DNA from: G963556115 sp963677015
GTDB taxonomy: Bacteria; Planctomycetota; SZUA-567
DNA: 64,000 bases
Assembly: GCA_963677015.1 (NCBI GenBank)
Contig: OY781533.1
Location: forward strand, 620,001 to 684,000
Direction of reading: 5' to 3'
Below, piece by piece: positions 51,239 to 60,336 of this stretch; the first letter of the stretch is position 1; the number at the start of each line of letters is the position of its first letter. A model generated the notes under the pieces. That model searched no databases. It saw only the letters and a list, made by a program, of their open reading frames with translations, and was not told the origin of the DNA. The position numbers and the translations under genes are program-made.

Positions 51239-53467
51239 TCAATAATTTTTAGGAAGATTCTCCCGGATATTAAAATGGGAGAGAAGCTCTTCGAGGTCTT
51301 TTGCCTGTGATGCCAACTCAACAGCGGTTGCCGAGGTCTCTTCGGCAGCAGCGGTGTTGCTTAGCACTACCTCGCGAAGAAGCTGCATCTCATTATTGAC
51401 CGTTTCAATTTTGACACTCTGATCGCTGGACTCTGCTGAAAGTGTCTGTATAAGGTCGATAACCTGATTGATACTGGTATTTATTTTTTCAAGATCATCC
51501 CTTGTGTGTGACGCAATTCTTACTCCTAGCTCCACCTTATTTTTTGATTCAAGTACCAGAGAGCTGGTTTCAGATGCCGATTTGGCGGATCTGGCAGCCA
51601 GATTACGGACTTCATCCGCAACAACTGCGAACCCTTTTCCGTGTTGTCCCGCTCTTGCTGATTCAACAGCGGCATTCAGTGCCAGAAGGTTGGTTTGAAA
51701 AGCAAGATCATCGATAGTCTTTATAATTTTGGTTATGGCATCGGAGGATTCTTGTATATCATTCATTGCCGTCATCATCTCCTGCATGCCGCTGTTACCG
51801 AGTTTTGCCGCTTCAACGGCTTCTGAGGTGAATGATTCGGTTTGTGCTGCTATCTTTGCTGCACTGCGGGCATGGTTGTCCATATCTTCAAGCTGGTCAC
51901 AGACGCTGTCAAGGTTGGCAATAGAGCTTTGGGTGTTATTTGAGAGGCTGGAGGAAGCCGAATTAATTTCACTGGCGGCATTACTGGTGTGCTCTGCCGC
52001 GGACTTGGTCTGTCCAAGAACTTCGTTCAGATTATCAAGCATGCCGGCCAGAGAGCGTCCCAGTATATCTTTGTCAGAGGCAATATGTATTGTCTGGTTG
52101 AGATCTCCATCGGCAATGCGTCTGGTCGCTTTAGCATTGCGTTCGAAATGGTCGAGCATACTGTCGAATGCTGCGGAGAGTTCTCCGGTCTCATCCGAAG
52201 ATTTATGGTTCATTCGTAGTGTTATCTCACCCTGGGCGATTGCTTTGGCAATGGTTACTGCAAGAGTGATTGGCTTTATAATTCCTCTTACAATAAAAAC
52301 AGCAATAACTGTACTTAGAATAAGAACTGCCAGACCGGTAAGAATTACCACCCACGTGAGTTTTTCAAGGGAGTTACTCACAACTCCGGTGATATCACTG
52401 AAGTCATGTTTGTCTGAAACAATTGCTATCAGCCAGTCGAAGGGTTCAAAGTAGATTGCAGAGGCGATAATTTCGTGCTTCATACCTGTTTGAGAATTTT
52501 CTGTAAATCCTGTTGCTGATATACTCTTCCCGTCTCCGGCGGCAGCTGTTTTTTCAAGCAGTTGACGTATAATATTATTCGTATTGGGATCATCAGGATT
52601 AAGAAGGTTTTTGCCGAGTTTGTCATCATCCTTATGGTAGATGATTTTGCCGCTGAATTCTCTGCTCTTATCACCATTAATGACAAAAGCGTATCCGTTA
52701 TTAGGGAGTGAAAAACGGTTTATAGCATTTTTAAACTCAGTGGCAGTATCCTGTCTGATACCGACATAAAGCACGCCGATAATCTTGCCGGTGCTGTCCT
52801 TTATTGGTTTGTAGATAGTTATATACCATGCATTAACAACATATGCCCGGGCAAAATAGGTCTCTCCGGCTATAACTTTTGCGATCACTGAGTTTGGAGT
52901 GCCGTCTGTATTTTTTGCCGGGATATAAGTTCCTATTGCACGCGATCCATCGAGTTTTTTTATATTTGTGCAGACTCTCAACATGTCACCTGCTGAATTC
53001 ATCCTCTGGAAAATAGTACAGGTTACTCCGAATTTATCGATAACATCGTCTACCAGAAAAGAGGGTTTATCAAAGTTGCTATTCTGACCGAGCCAAGTGT
53101 TGCCTATCAGCATTTCAGGGAGTTTGAGGGCGCTTTTATCCTTGGTGAATTGATTTACCGCCTGCCAGGAGATTGCTTTTTTGCCTTCTTTGAAGCTACC
53201 ATTGAGCGCGGCGAAATCTTCAGCGTAATTCAAGCTGCCTTGAAGTATTTTCTGGAGCAGTCCCTGCTGGAGGGTACACATAGTATAAAAATCATTCGCT
53301 ACATTAGATAACTGATTTTCAGTAATTTTATCGGTTTTTTGACTCAGACTGTTTATGACGTTATGTTTTGTTTTGGCTTCGGTAAGGAAAATGGAGGTAC
53401 AAATAATTGCTATGGCACACGCCATACTTCCGATAGTTATTGCATAAATTTTGCCACCAATTTTCAT
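51239..53467 (-). CDS. Methyl-accepting chemotaxis protein with periplasmic Cache-type sensor
   Basis: 742 residues: a membrane helix (YAITIGSMACAIAIICTSIFL), a large periplasmic sensing part (about 35-365) with Cache features (VFVTIFQRM-like CTIFQRMNSAGDM, TYIPAKNTDGTP, AYVVNAWYITIYKPIKD, GVLYVGIRQD), a second helix (WVVILTGLAVLILSTVIAVF), HAMP (about 395-450), and the signalling domain with the conserved hairpin tip (ESARAGQHGKGFAVVADEVR). The Cache part resembles the Cache_3-Cache_2 type, which often binds organic acids. ATG 53467 follows AAAGG. It is an intact relative of the two decayed tails at 2.0-3.6 kb. Confidence 0.92.
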   Translation of the reverse strand: MKIGGKIYAITIGSMACAIAIICTSIFLTEAKTKHNVINSLSQKTDKITENQLSNVANDFYTMCTLQQGLLQKILQGSLNYAEDFAALNGSFKEGKKAISWQAVNQFTKDKSALKLPEMLIGNTWLGQNSNFDKPSFLVDDVIDKFGVTCTIFQRMNSAGDMLRVCTNIKKLDGSRAIGTYIPAKNTDGTPNSVIAKVIAGETYFARAYVVNAWYITIYKPIKDSTGKIIGVLYVGIRQDTATEFKNAINRFSLPNNGYAFVINGDKSREFSGKIIYHKDDDKLGKNLLNPDDPNTNNIIRQLLEKTAAAGDGKSISATGFTENSQTGMKHEIIASAIYFEPFDWLIAIVSDKHDFSDITGVVSNSLEKLTWVVILTGLAVLILSTVIAVFIVRGIIKPITLAVTIAKAIAQGEITLRMNHKSSDETGELSAAFDSMLDHFERNAKATRRIADGDLNQTIHIASDKDILGRSLAGMLDNLNEVLGQTKSAAEHTSNAASEINSASSSLSNNTQSSIANLDSVCDQLEDMDNHARSAAKIAAQTESFTSEAVEAAKLGNSGMQEMMTAMNDIQESSDAITKIIKTIDDLAFQTNLLALNAAVESARAGQHGKGFAVVADEVRNLAARSAKSASETSSLVLESKNKVELGVRIASHTRDDLEKINTSINQVIDLIQTLSAESSDQSVKIETVNNEMQLLREVVLSNTAAAEETSATAVELASQAKDLEELLSHFNIRENLPKNY

Positions 53468-53944
53468 ATGATACACCTTTCACTATAACTACGATAAAAT
53501 TTGCGGATAAAATCTGTTTAACAATACTAAGGTTGCAGGATTTTAAGCTATTGATGACGTGTCACTATAATGTTAGAGTATTGTTAGTAAAATTTTTTAA
53601 GCATTATTTCATTATACTATAGTGTGAATATTGTGCAAATTTATTTTTAGAGGTTTTCCTGAGTGTATTAACTAAATTCGATAAAATTGGTTTTGTGCTT
53701 GTGATTTCGTCTGGTATATTAGTTGGTGGCTATTTGAGTAAATTATTACTTGTATAGTTTTTGTGATATTACAATAGCTGTAAATATAGTGTATTATTAG
53801 AGAATATTTTCAGTAAAAGCTTGGCAATAAGCAGATAAAATTGTGATATTATCTGCTGGGATTATCAAAAAAATATTATAGCATATGTATTGAAACTATC
53901 TGAATAAATTTTTTAAATAAAAAAATATCGTTTGTTTCGTTAAA
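53468..53944. other. AT-rich gap between the chemoreceptor and modC
   Basis: About 480 bases holding the chemoreceptor's upstream region and the downstream end of the mod operon. I see no convincing terminator or coding frame. Confidence 0.4.
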
Positions 53945-55135
53945 TTATACCGTAATTTCGTCTAATTTTTTATTGGCCTGAATGCTGTAAGCACGTGCTT
54001 TTTGTGGCAATATTTCAGGAATGTAATCTGGCTTGCGACTGGGAGTGTAATTTACTGACCAGGCTTTGAATAGCACCCAAATCTTGTCACCAATGTTATA
54101 TGTGAAATCGGAATTTGATTTTTTTGTAACCTCGGTGAGGAGGGTGAAACCGCTGGCTTTAACTTCGACCAGAGTTCTGTCATCCAGATCAAGAGTTCTG
54201 GTGATTACTGCCCGCAACTGGTTTTGAGCACTTATATACTCAACCGGAGCAGCTGAAAGAATTATGTCCTTAGGAGCAATCTGGCCCCGAACGAACTCTC
54301 CGGCAGTTATGGTTTCAATATAAGGCCCGAGAATCTCAGCTGGAGCTGAATCAATGGGTTGGGTTGGTATAACGGCTATTCTGGCGGTGCCGTTGGTCTT
54401 ATTGCGGGCAAGAATTTTGCCGTTGAAGCTTGAGGTAGCTCCGGAATTCATAAGTCTGCGGGTGCATCCCGCATCAAAGAGCAGGTTGCTGCACTGTCCC
54501 TGATTGAGAAGTTTGCCATCTTCAATTATTAGCAGGTGGTCTGTAAGATGCAGCAGTTCCGGTAGATCATGGCTTATCATGAGAAGTGGAATTGCATATT
54601 CACTGTGTATTCTGCTGATAAATGGCAGTAGTTCAAGACGCATGCTGACATCAATCGCTGAAAAGGGTTCGTCGAGCAGGAGTAGCTCCGGGGCGGATAG
54701 CAGTGCTCTGCCGATAGCTACACGCTGACGTTCACCTCCTGAGAGGTTGGAAGGGCGTCGGTTCAGGAGATGCTTTATTTCCAGAGTCTTGACTACATGG
54801 TCGAAATCAAGCTGGCAATTTTTTGAGCGTCTGCTGCCGAAGAGCAGGTTTTTCTTTACATTCATATGTGGAAATAACCTGCCGTCCTGAAAGACCAGGC
54901 CGATGCCTCTTTTGTTTGGTTCTACAAATATTTTTTTCTCGGTGTCTGCGAATGTTCTGTCATTAAGTATGATGTGCCCTGAGTCAGGTTGCTTGAGACC
55001 GGAAATAAGATGCAGAAGGGTTGATTTGCCAGCACCGGACGCACCAAAAATACCAACTGTATCATTGGCTATCGTGGTATCGATGGTGAATTTGAAATCG
55101 CCTTGTTGAAGTTCTGATTTAATTTCAAGTCTCAT
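53945..55135 (-). CDS. modC: Molybdate ABC importer, ATP-binding protein
   Basis: About 396 residues: an ABC ATPase (Walker A FGASGAGKSTLLH, signature LSGGERQRVAIGRALL, Walker B LLLLDEPFSAID) and a C-terminal TOBE/Mop-like molybdate-binding domain (about 280-385: LRAVITRTLDLDDRTLVEVK, then YNIGDKIWVLFKAWSV). This is the ModC layout. I favour ATG 55135, with AGGGA upstream; ATG 55156 is seven codons earlier. It is the third gene of modABC, next to the nitrogenase genes that need molybdenum. Confidence 0.92.
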   Translation of the reverse strand: MRLEIKSELQQGDFKFTIDTTIANDTVGIFGASGAGKSTLLHLISGLKQPDSGHIILNDRTFADTEKKIFVEPNKRGIGLVFQDGRLFPHMNVKKNLLFGSRRSKNCQLDFDHVVKTLEIKHLLNRRPSNLSGGERQRVAIGRALLSAPELLLLDEPFSAIDVSMRLELLPFISRIHSEYAIPLLMISHDLPELLHLTDHLLIIEDGKLLNQGQCSNLLFDAGCTRRLMNSGATSSFNGKILARNKTNGTARIAVIPTQPIDSAPAEILGPYIETITAGEFVRGQIAPKDIILSAAPVEYISAQNQLRAVITRTLDLDDRTLVEVKASGFTLLTEVTKKSNSDFTYNIGDKIWVLFKAWSVNYTPSRKPDYIPEILPQKARAYSIQANKKLDEITV

Positions 55136-55193
55136 TCTGAATCCCTGTAATTTCATACTAATCTTAGTTTTATAAATAGATGTCTTAGAGTTG

Positions 55194-55892
55194 TTATGAA
55201 CGTAATCTGCGGCAGCGGACAGCGAGATACTCTGAAACTATAAAAGCACCGAGTGAAAGGATTACGGATAACCCGGCAAGGCGCATGGCCGCACCTTCAC
55301 CTCCCGGAATGTTCATAAAGCTGTAAATTGCCAGCGGCAGAGTTCTTGTCTCACCTTCAATATTTCCAGCCAGAGTCATGGTCGCGCCGAACTCACCGAG
55401 ACTTCTGGCAAAGGAAAGGATAAATCCGGAGAGTATTCCTGGTAATGCCAGTGGCAGGGTAATTACCAGGAAGGTTCTGAATCTGCTGGCTCCGAGTGTT
55501 CTTGCCGCGTCTTCAATGCCTTTGTCGGCGAGTTCAAAAGAAAGACGGATAGAACGCACAAATAATGGCAGCGATACTACGATTGAGGCGATAATAGCGG
55601 CATAGAAATTGAATGCAAGTCGAATATGAAACCACTGAAAAAGGTACTTACCTATAACTCCTCTTACACCTAAAGTCAGCAGCAGCAGGTAGCCGACGGT
55701 AACCGGCGGCATAACCAGCGGCAGATGAATCAGTGCGTCAAGGAGTGATTTGCCATAGAAATCCTTCCTTGCCAGAACCCAGCCGATAATAAGTGATATA
55801 GGAAATGAGCAGATAGCACACATCAGCGCTACCTTCAATGAAATTATTACCGCCTCCAGCTCACTCTCTGAAATTATATTTAAAATGTTCAT
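55194..55892 (-). CDS. modB: Molybdate ABC importer, permease
   Basis: 232 residues with five or six membrane helices and the ABC permease coupling loop DAARTLGASRFRTFLVITLP, followed by ALPGILSGFILSFARSLGEF and GATMTLAGNIEGETRT. These last motifs are typical of ModB. It lies 40 bases after modA and 58 before modC. Confidence 0.93.
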   Translation of the reverse strand: MNILNIISESELEAVIISLKVALMCAICSFPISLIIGWVLARKDFYGKSLLDALIHLPLVMPPVTVGYLLLLTLGVRGVIGKYLFQWFHIRLAFNFYAAIIASIVVSLPLFVRSIRLSFELADKGIEDAARTLGASRFRTFLVITLPLALPGILSGFILSFARSLGEFGATMTLAGNIEGETRTLPLAIYSFMNIPGGEGAAMRLAGLSVILSLGAFIVSEYLAVRCRRLRS

Positions 55893-55932
55893 TGTGCTGT
55901 TTATTATACCTCATTTTTTTACGGAGTGGAAC

Positions 55933-56721
55933 TTATTTTTTTACCGGCACAAAGCCGTATTCCGTAAATATTTTACCTGCTTCTTCGGAAAAAAGAAAAT
56001 CTATGAATTTACTTGCGTCTGCTTTGGCTCCATCGACCTCAGCGATAACATAGACTATTGGTTTGTGGGTTGAATCCGGGAATATTCCGGCAACCTCAAC
56101 TTTGGAAGATTTTTTTGCATCCGAACCATAAACGATACCGTAATCAGCTTCACCTACTTCAACTACGCGCAAAGCGGAACGGACATCTTTAGACAGAATC
56201 AATTTTTCCTTAAGTCCTTGCCACCAGCCTAGAGCGGTAAGTGACTGTTGCGCGTATTTACCGGCCGGAACGTGTTCCGGGTTGCCAATAGAAAGTCTGC
56301 CTTCAAGCTTTTCAGGAAAATTATAGTCCTTACTGAAGGTAAAATCTTTCAGGGTTTTTCCGCCTTTAGGTATAATCATAACCAGAGTGTTGGTAAGGAT
56401 ATTGGTACGGGTACCTGCTTTTAACAGCCCTTTTTTCTCGGCATAATCAGCCCATTTTTTAGAGGCAGAAATATAGACATCCGCTGGGTTACCCTGTTCG
56501 ATTTGTCTGGCTAGAACCCCTGAAGAGGCGAAAGAACTTTTTATGGTAATACCGGTTTTATCTTTGAATATCTTTGAAATATCCATTATTGGACCGGTAG
56601 TACTTGCTGCGGCGCAAATTGTCAGTTCCTTATCTGCAGCAAAACTTTCAATGCACCCGAAGGCAATAAATAATAAGATTAGCAGCCCAGAAAATGAAAT
56701 ACGTAGGTTAGTGATGCGCAT
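55933..56721 (-). CDS. modA: Periplasmic molybdate-binding protein
   Basis: 262 residues with a signal peptide (FSGLLILLFIAFGCIESFA). The mature part has the ModA pattern: LTICAAASTTGPIMDISKIF, KSSFASSGVLARQIEQGNPA, DVYISASKKWADYAEKKGLL, GNPEHVPAGKYAQQSL, VEVGEADYGIVYGSDA. CGAAAGGAGAA gives a strong ribosome site. First gene of modABC, transcribed away from nif. Confidence 0.94.
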   Translation of the reverse strand: MRITNLRISFSGLLILLFIAFGCIESFAADKELTICAAASTTGPIMDISKIFKDKTGITIKSSFASSGVLARQIEQGNPADVYISASKKWADYAEKKGLLKAGTRTNILTNTLVMIIPKGGKTLKDFTFSKDYNFPEKLEGRLSIGNPEHVPAGKYAQQSLTALGWWQGLKEKLILSKDVRSALRVVEVGEADYGIVYGSDAKKSSKVEVAGIFPDSTHKPIVYVIAEVDGAKADASKFIDFLFSEEAGKIFTEYGFVPVKK

Positions 56722-56756
56722 ATGTTTCTCCTTTCGTTGTACAGCCAGTAATTAGC

Positions 56757-56786
56757 AGAATATTAATTATTAAACATAAATATTCT
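56757..56786. promoter_or_regulatory. Inverted repeat upstream of modA
   Basis: AGAATATT and AATATTCT form perfect 8-bp arms separated by 14 bases, about 35 bases upstream of the modA start codon. The arrangement suits a dimeric repressor such as ModE, but the sequence does not match the ModE consensus as I know it. Confidence 0.35.
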
Positions 56787-57151
56787 TTAAGATGAATGTC
56801 GCAAGCAGTGTTCCAGTTTTGTAATACATATGATACAATCGATATGTTATTATGGATTTATGTGAATAACTGCTGATATGCCAGCAGGTAATGAATAATT
56901 AAATATATAGTGATACCCTTATTTTCAATATCCTTAAGGGATGTAATAAGTTAAATTGTTTTGTGAAAATTACAAAATTGTCATGAGTTACAGTAATGAA
57001 TAACAAATTTGTTAGTTGTCTGCTTCTTTATATTGTGTAAGGCGAAAACAAAAATAAAATTCATGAATTAATGACAGATAATGCTAGGTGAAATATCAAA
57101 TTAGTAATACATATAGTAATATGGTCGGTTATTAACTTATAATTGGAATGT

Positions 57152-57181
57152 TGTTTGCTTAATAATTATAAGAAGCAAACA
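57152..57181. repeat. Hairpin TGTTTGCTT/AAGCAAACA
   Basis: Perfect 9-bp arms around a 12-base AT-rich loop, in the gap between modA and the HEPN-like gene. It has no T tract. It may be an operator or transcript hairpin. Confidence 0.4.
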
Positions 57182-57399
57182 TTTCATTAAATCAGCCATT
57201 TTTGTAAGTTGAGTTTGATTTAAGGGAAGAGAAATAAATTTTAAAGTATAGTTATATTAATGTTAATCGTATTAGGGTATAAATGTTTTCTTACATTAGT
57301 TATGATACTGTATATATTATATAATATGGTATAGGCTTGTTGGTATCACTTTTCTGTTTGGAAAACTGTTTATAAGTATAATACTGGATAGGAGTAATT

Positions 57400-57804
57400 A
57401 TGTATGTTGAGGAAGAATGCAGTGCAGATGAATTTCTGACCGAAGCAATAAAATATCATAAGACTGCCGTGAATGGTTGGAGAAAGCGCAGAGCCGTATT
57501 TAATGCGGATATATGTTATAATCTTTTGGGTATCTGTATAGAAAAGTATTTTATGTCGTTTCTGGTCTCTAATAATGATATAGCAGATAATCATACGTTT
57601 TCTGATCTTATTGATTCTTATCAAAGAATCAGGCCTTTCCCGGATGGTCTGGCATTGCGGCTTAAGAAGTTGGAGTTGTTGCAGAACCTTTGTCCGCTTG
57701 CTGATGCCTTTTCGGCTCAAGGTTTGAAGGACGAGGATATCGAAGAGATGATTGCGGTAACTGAGCTGGTCAGAGATGAGTTGGGTTATAGTAACAATAT
57801 TTAA
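57400..57804 (+). CDS. HEPN-like small helical protein
   Basis: 134 residues, all-helical in appearance: SADEFLTEAIKYHKTAVNGW, then FNADICYNLLGICIEKYFMS, THE-like NHTFSDLIDSYQRI and a C-terminal EDIEEMIAVTELVRDEL. The middle resembles HEPN domains (a QQAAEKALKA-type helix followed by a loop with histidine). The R-x4-6-H RNase motif of toxic HEPN proteins is not evident. TAGGAG precedes the ATG. It stands alone between modA and nifH with its own terminator. Function unknown. Confidence 0.6.
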   Translation: MYVEEECSADEFLTEAIKYHKTAVNGWRKRRAVFNADICYNLLGICIEKYFMSFLVSNNDIADNHTFSDLIDSYQRIRPFPDGLALRLKKLELLQNLCPLADAFSAQGLKDEDIEEMIAVTELVRDELGYSNNI

Positions 57805-57878
57805 TATGGAGTGGTGGTACATGTAAATGATGCCTGAAGGCGTCATTCATCAAAATAAATAAAATAAACGATAGTATT

Positions 57879-57917
57879 GAACCTGTGCCGATTTAGTGGT
57901 GCAGGTTCTTTTTTTGC
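57879..57917 (+). terminator. Rho-independent terminator after the HEPN-like gene
   Basis: GAACCTGTGCC pairs with GGTGCAGGTTC (two G-U pairs) and is followed by seven Ts. A smaller hairpin, AATGATGCC/GGCGTCATT, precedes it at 57826-57847. Confidence 0.88.
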
Positions 57918-58127
57918 CTTAAATTGAATTATTAACTATCTGATAACAAAATACCGGGAGCATAGAGCAGGGTAATGATAAGTGAAATATATATGTAATT
58001 ATGGAATTTGAAACTAAAAAAAGAGTAATAGTTGCGTGTTATGAGCCTTTAATCGAGTATTTGATTGTTGAAATTGTAAGTAAAATATAAAGCAATAATT
58101 TGATACGGGATTTTGCTTATAATAACT

Positions 58128-58176
58128 AAATTGTAAGCTGACAAAAATTTCCGATAGCTGACAAAAATGTCGCATG
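58128..58176. promoter_or_regulatory. Upstream element of nif, copy 1 (49 bp)
   Basis: Contains two boxes 20 bp apart: GACAAAAATTTC (58140-58151) and GACAAAAATGTC (58160-58171). The second has GACA/TGTC symmetry. The 49-bp unit matches 58370-58418 at 40 positions by hand count. It lies about 455 bp upstream of the sigma-54-type promoter. This arrangement suggests paired sites for an activator or repressor of nif. Confidence 0.5.
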
Positions 58177-58369
58177 TTTTTTTAACTGTATGTTACGCCG
58201 TATGTTATGGGTTAGAGAGTGTCGTTTGATACTGGCTAATGCTTGATGTTCGTCTGTTTTTGTAAAATTGCCAGGTGTTAAAGTTACAATTTTGGTAGAT
58301 AGTTATGAAGGTAAAAAATTAAAATGAATTTTTAGCCAAAAAAAGTTTACGAAACTGTCTGTGATATCA

Positions 58370-58418
58370 AAATTGTAAGTTGACAAAAATTTCCTCTGAC
58401 CGACAAAATTGTCTAATG
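58370..58418. promoter_or_regulatory. Upstream element of nif, copy 2 (49 bp)
   Basis: Boxes GACAAAAATTTC (58382-58393) and GACAAAATTGTC (58402-58413), again exactly 20 bp apart, in a unit of the same length as copy 1 and starting with the same AAATTGTAAG. The copies are 242 bp apart. A lone related box, GACAATTTTGT, occurs at 58527-58537. Confidence 0.5.
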
Positions 58419-58506
58419 ATTATGTAAGTTCCTGTACTCAAAGATATTAACTATTGTTTGGTTCTGCCGCTTTTAATAATCGGGAAGTTTGATAGTGACT
58501 ATAAAC

Positions 58507-58529
58507 GTCACATGACTGTGTAGTGTGAC
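58507..58529. promoter_or_regulatory. Palindrome GTCACA-N11-TGTGAC upstream of nifH
   Basis: Perfect 6-bp arms at 58507-58512 and 58524-58529, centred about 110 bp upstream of the sigma-54-type promoter. That distance would suit an enhancer-binding protein. It is not the standard NifA site TGT-N10-ACA. Confidence 0.4.
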
Positions 58530-58629
58530 AATTTTGTATGGGTGATAATAATAATTTATAGTTGTTGTTGTGCTGTATAAACAGGGGTTACGCGATTCTT
58601 TTATAAAAAAATATTCAAATAAAAAAAAC

Positions 58630-58644
58630 TGGCACGGCAATGGC
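58630..58644 (+). promoter_or_regulatory. Sigma-54-type promoter of the nif operon
   Basis: TGGCACGGCAATGGC matches TGGCACG-N4-TTGC with one mismatch and correct -24 GG (58631-58632) to -12 GC (58643-58644) spacing. Transcription would start near 58656, leaving a leader of about 190 bases before nifH. nif operons are commonly sigma-54 dependent in bacteria. Confidence 0.6.
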
Positions 58645-58846
58645 TAGTAGTAAAACTGTAACAACACAAGAATGAAAACATAATAAACAACAAGATAACA
58701 AACAACTTGATGAAACACAATTTAGTATTTGGTTTTTGGGAATGTGGTGAGATAGCAGGTTGAGTTTTGGTAATTCAGATTTTGGATTTTCTTAGCATAT
58801 ATTTCACCAAAGAGAAAGTGGTAATACCACAACAGGAGATTTAGAA

Positions 58847-59674
58847 ATGAGAAAAGTTGCTATTTATGGTAAGGGTGGTATCGGTAAGTCAACAACTACT
58901 CAGAATACTGTTGCCGCTCTAGCGGAAATGGGAAAGAAAGTGATGGTTGTTGGGTGTGACCCAAAAGCTGATTCAACTCGACTACTGCTAGGTGGTCTGG
59001 CGCAGAAGACTGTGCTTGACACTCTGAGAGAAGAAGGAGAAGACGTAGATCTTGAGGATATCCGTAAGCCTGGTTTTGGTGGTACATGGAATGTTGAATC
59101 AGGTGGTCCAGAACCTGGTGTAGGCTGTGCCGGTCGTGGTATTATTACTTCAATCAATATGCTCGAACAGCTTGGTGCATATGATGAGAGTGAAGGCCTT
59201 GACTATGCTTTTTATGATGTGCTTGGTGACGTTGTATGTGGTGGTTTTGCGATGCCTATCCGTGATGGTAAGGCGCAGGAAATCTACATTGTCTGCTCAG
59301 GTGAAATGATGGCGATGTATGCTGCTAATAACATCTGTAAAGGTATTATGAAGTTTGCTGAATCCGGTGGTGTAAGACTTGGCGGTCTTATCTGTAACAG
59401 CCGTAAGGTTGATAATGAGAAGGAAATGATTGAGCAGCTGGCAAAAACGATTGGTACTCAGATGATTCACTTCGTTCCACGTGATAATGATGTACAGCGC
59501 GCTGAAATTAACCGTAAGACAGTTATCGACTGGAATGCGGAAGCTCCACAGGCTGATGAATATCGTGCACTTGCTAAGAATATTGACGGCAATGATATGT
59601 TTGTAGTGCCAAAGCCTCTTAAGATTGATGAACTGGAAAAACTGCTTATGGACTTTGGTCTGTTCGAACAGTAG
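58847..59674 (+). CDS. nifH: Nitrogenase iron protein (dinitrogenase reductase)
   Basis: 275 residues. The P-loop is GKGGIGKSTT at 8-17. The cysteines holding the shared [4Fe-4S] cluster are C94 (GVGCAGRGI) and C131 (VVCGGFAMP), and R97 is the arginine that DraT ADP-ribosylates where present. It delivers electrons to NifDK with ATP hydrolysis. ACAGGAGATT precedes the ATG. The following hairpin and 310-base gap before nifI1 would allow more nifH than nifDK to be made. The form looks like the group II/III NifH found with nifI genes. Confidence 0.97.
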   Translation: MRKVAIYGKGGIGKSTTTQNTVAALAEMGKKVMVVGCDPKADSTRLLLGGLAQKTVLDTLREEGEDVDLEDIRKPGFGGTWNVESGGPEPGVGCAGRGIITSINMLEQLGAYDESEGLDYAFYDVLGDVVCGGFAMPIRDGKAQEIYIVCSGEMMAMYAANNICKGIMKFAESGGVRLGGLICNSRKVDNEKEMIEQLAKTIGTQMIHFVPRDNDVQRAEINRKTVIDWNAEAPQADEYRALAKNIDGNDMFVVPKPLKIDELEKLLMDFGLFEQ

Positions 59675-59711
59675 AGATTGATTAGCCTTGCGGCGGTAAA
59701 ATAAAATTTGC

Positions 59712-59750
59712 TCCGGTTTGAAGGGGGCTTTCCTTCAAAATCTCTCCGGA
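59712..59750 (+). promoter_or_regulatory. Hairpin downstream of nifH
   Basis: TTTGAAGG pairs with CCTTCAAA around GGGCTTT, and the flanking TCCGG and CCGGA can extend the stem past an internal bulge. No T tract follows, so partial termination or protection of nifH mRNA is likelier than full termination. The gap to nifI1 (59675-59984) holds nothing else. Confidence 0.55.
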
Positions 59751-59984
59751 ACTCAGAAAATATCAAACCAACATAAATAACAGTTATTTTGTCGCCGCTA
59801 TGGCTGAGAGTGTTTTAGAAGATGTATTCTTTGCTATTTTGTTCCCGAACAATTGAGAATGACAGGTAGCGGTTGTATTGGTGTTCATTGGCGGCTGGTG
59901 CTGCCGAAAAGGCAAATATACTCGAACATTTGGCTATATTTGTATGTAAATTTTTTAAAAAGTTTGTTATCACAGGAGAAGATA

Positions 59985-60311
59985 ATGTTGATGATACGTG
60001 CGGTTGTGAGACCTGAAAAAATTGATGAGGTTCTCGCTGCTCTTATGTATGCCGGTTTTCCTTCAGTAACCAAAATGGATGTATATGGTAGAGGTAAACA
60101 GCGTGGTGTTAAGGTTGGTGAAATCTCATACGATGAATTGCCTAAAGAGATGATCTTTACAGTTATTAATGATGAAGATAAAGATTTTGTTGTTGAAACA
60201 ATCATGAAATCAGCTCGTACCGGCAGCAAGGGTGCGTTTGGTGATGGTAAGATATTCGTTTCTGTAGTTGACGAAGCTTATACCGTAAGTTCAGGATTAA
60301 AAGAACTCTAA
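59985..60311 (+). CDS. nifI1: Nitrogen regulatory PII-like protein NifI1
   Basis: 108 residues of the PII family (MIRAVVRPEKIDEVLAALMY, with T-loop region VYGRGKQRGVKVGEISYDEL and the C-terminal GDGKIFVSVVDEAYTV). Position between nifH and nifD and its short T-loop mark it as NifI1. With NifI2 it binds NifDK and switches nitrogenase off when ammonium is plentiful, relieved by 2-oxoglutarate. I chose ATG 59985 (CAGGAGAAGATA upstream); the frame is open 44 codons further but without PII sequence. Confidence 0.93.
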   Translation: MLMIRAVVRPEKIDEVLAALMYAGFPSVTKMDVYGRGKQRGVKVGEISYDELPKEMIFTVINDEDKDFVVETIMKSARTGSKGAFGDGKIFVSVVDEAYTVSSGLKEL

Positions 60312-60336
60312 ATAATAATTAATGGGAGAGTTAGAA

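Larger units (their letters stand above)
56722..57399. other. Divergent intergenic region between modA and the HEPN-like gene
   Basis: About 680 very AT-rich bases. Two inverted repeats are listed separately (56757-56786 and 57152-57181). A TATAAT at about 57319 may serve the rightward gene. Nothing else is supported. Confidence 0.45.

Noticed and set aside
59853..59984. Extended start of nifI1
   Set aside because: The extra 44 residues lack PII similarity, and ATG 59985 has a clear ribosome site.
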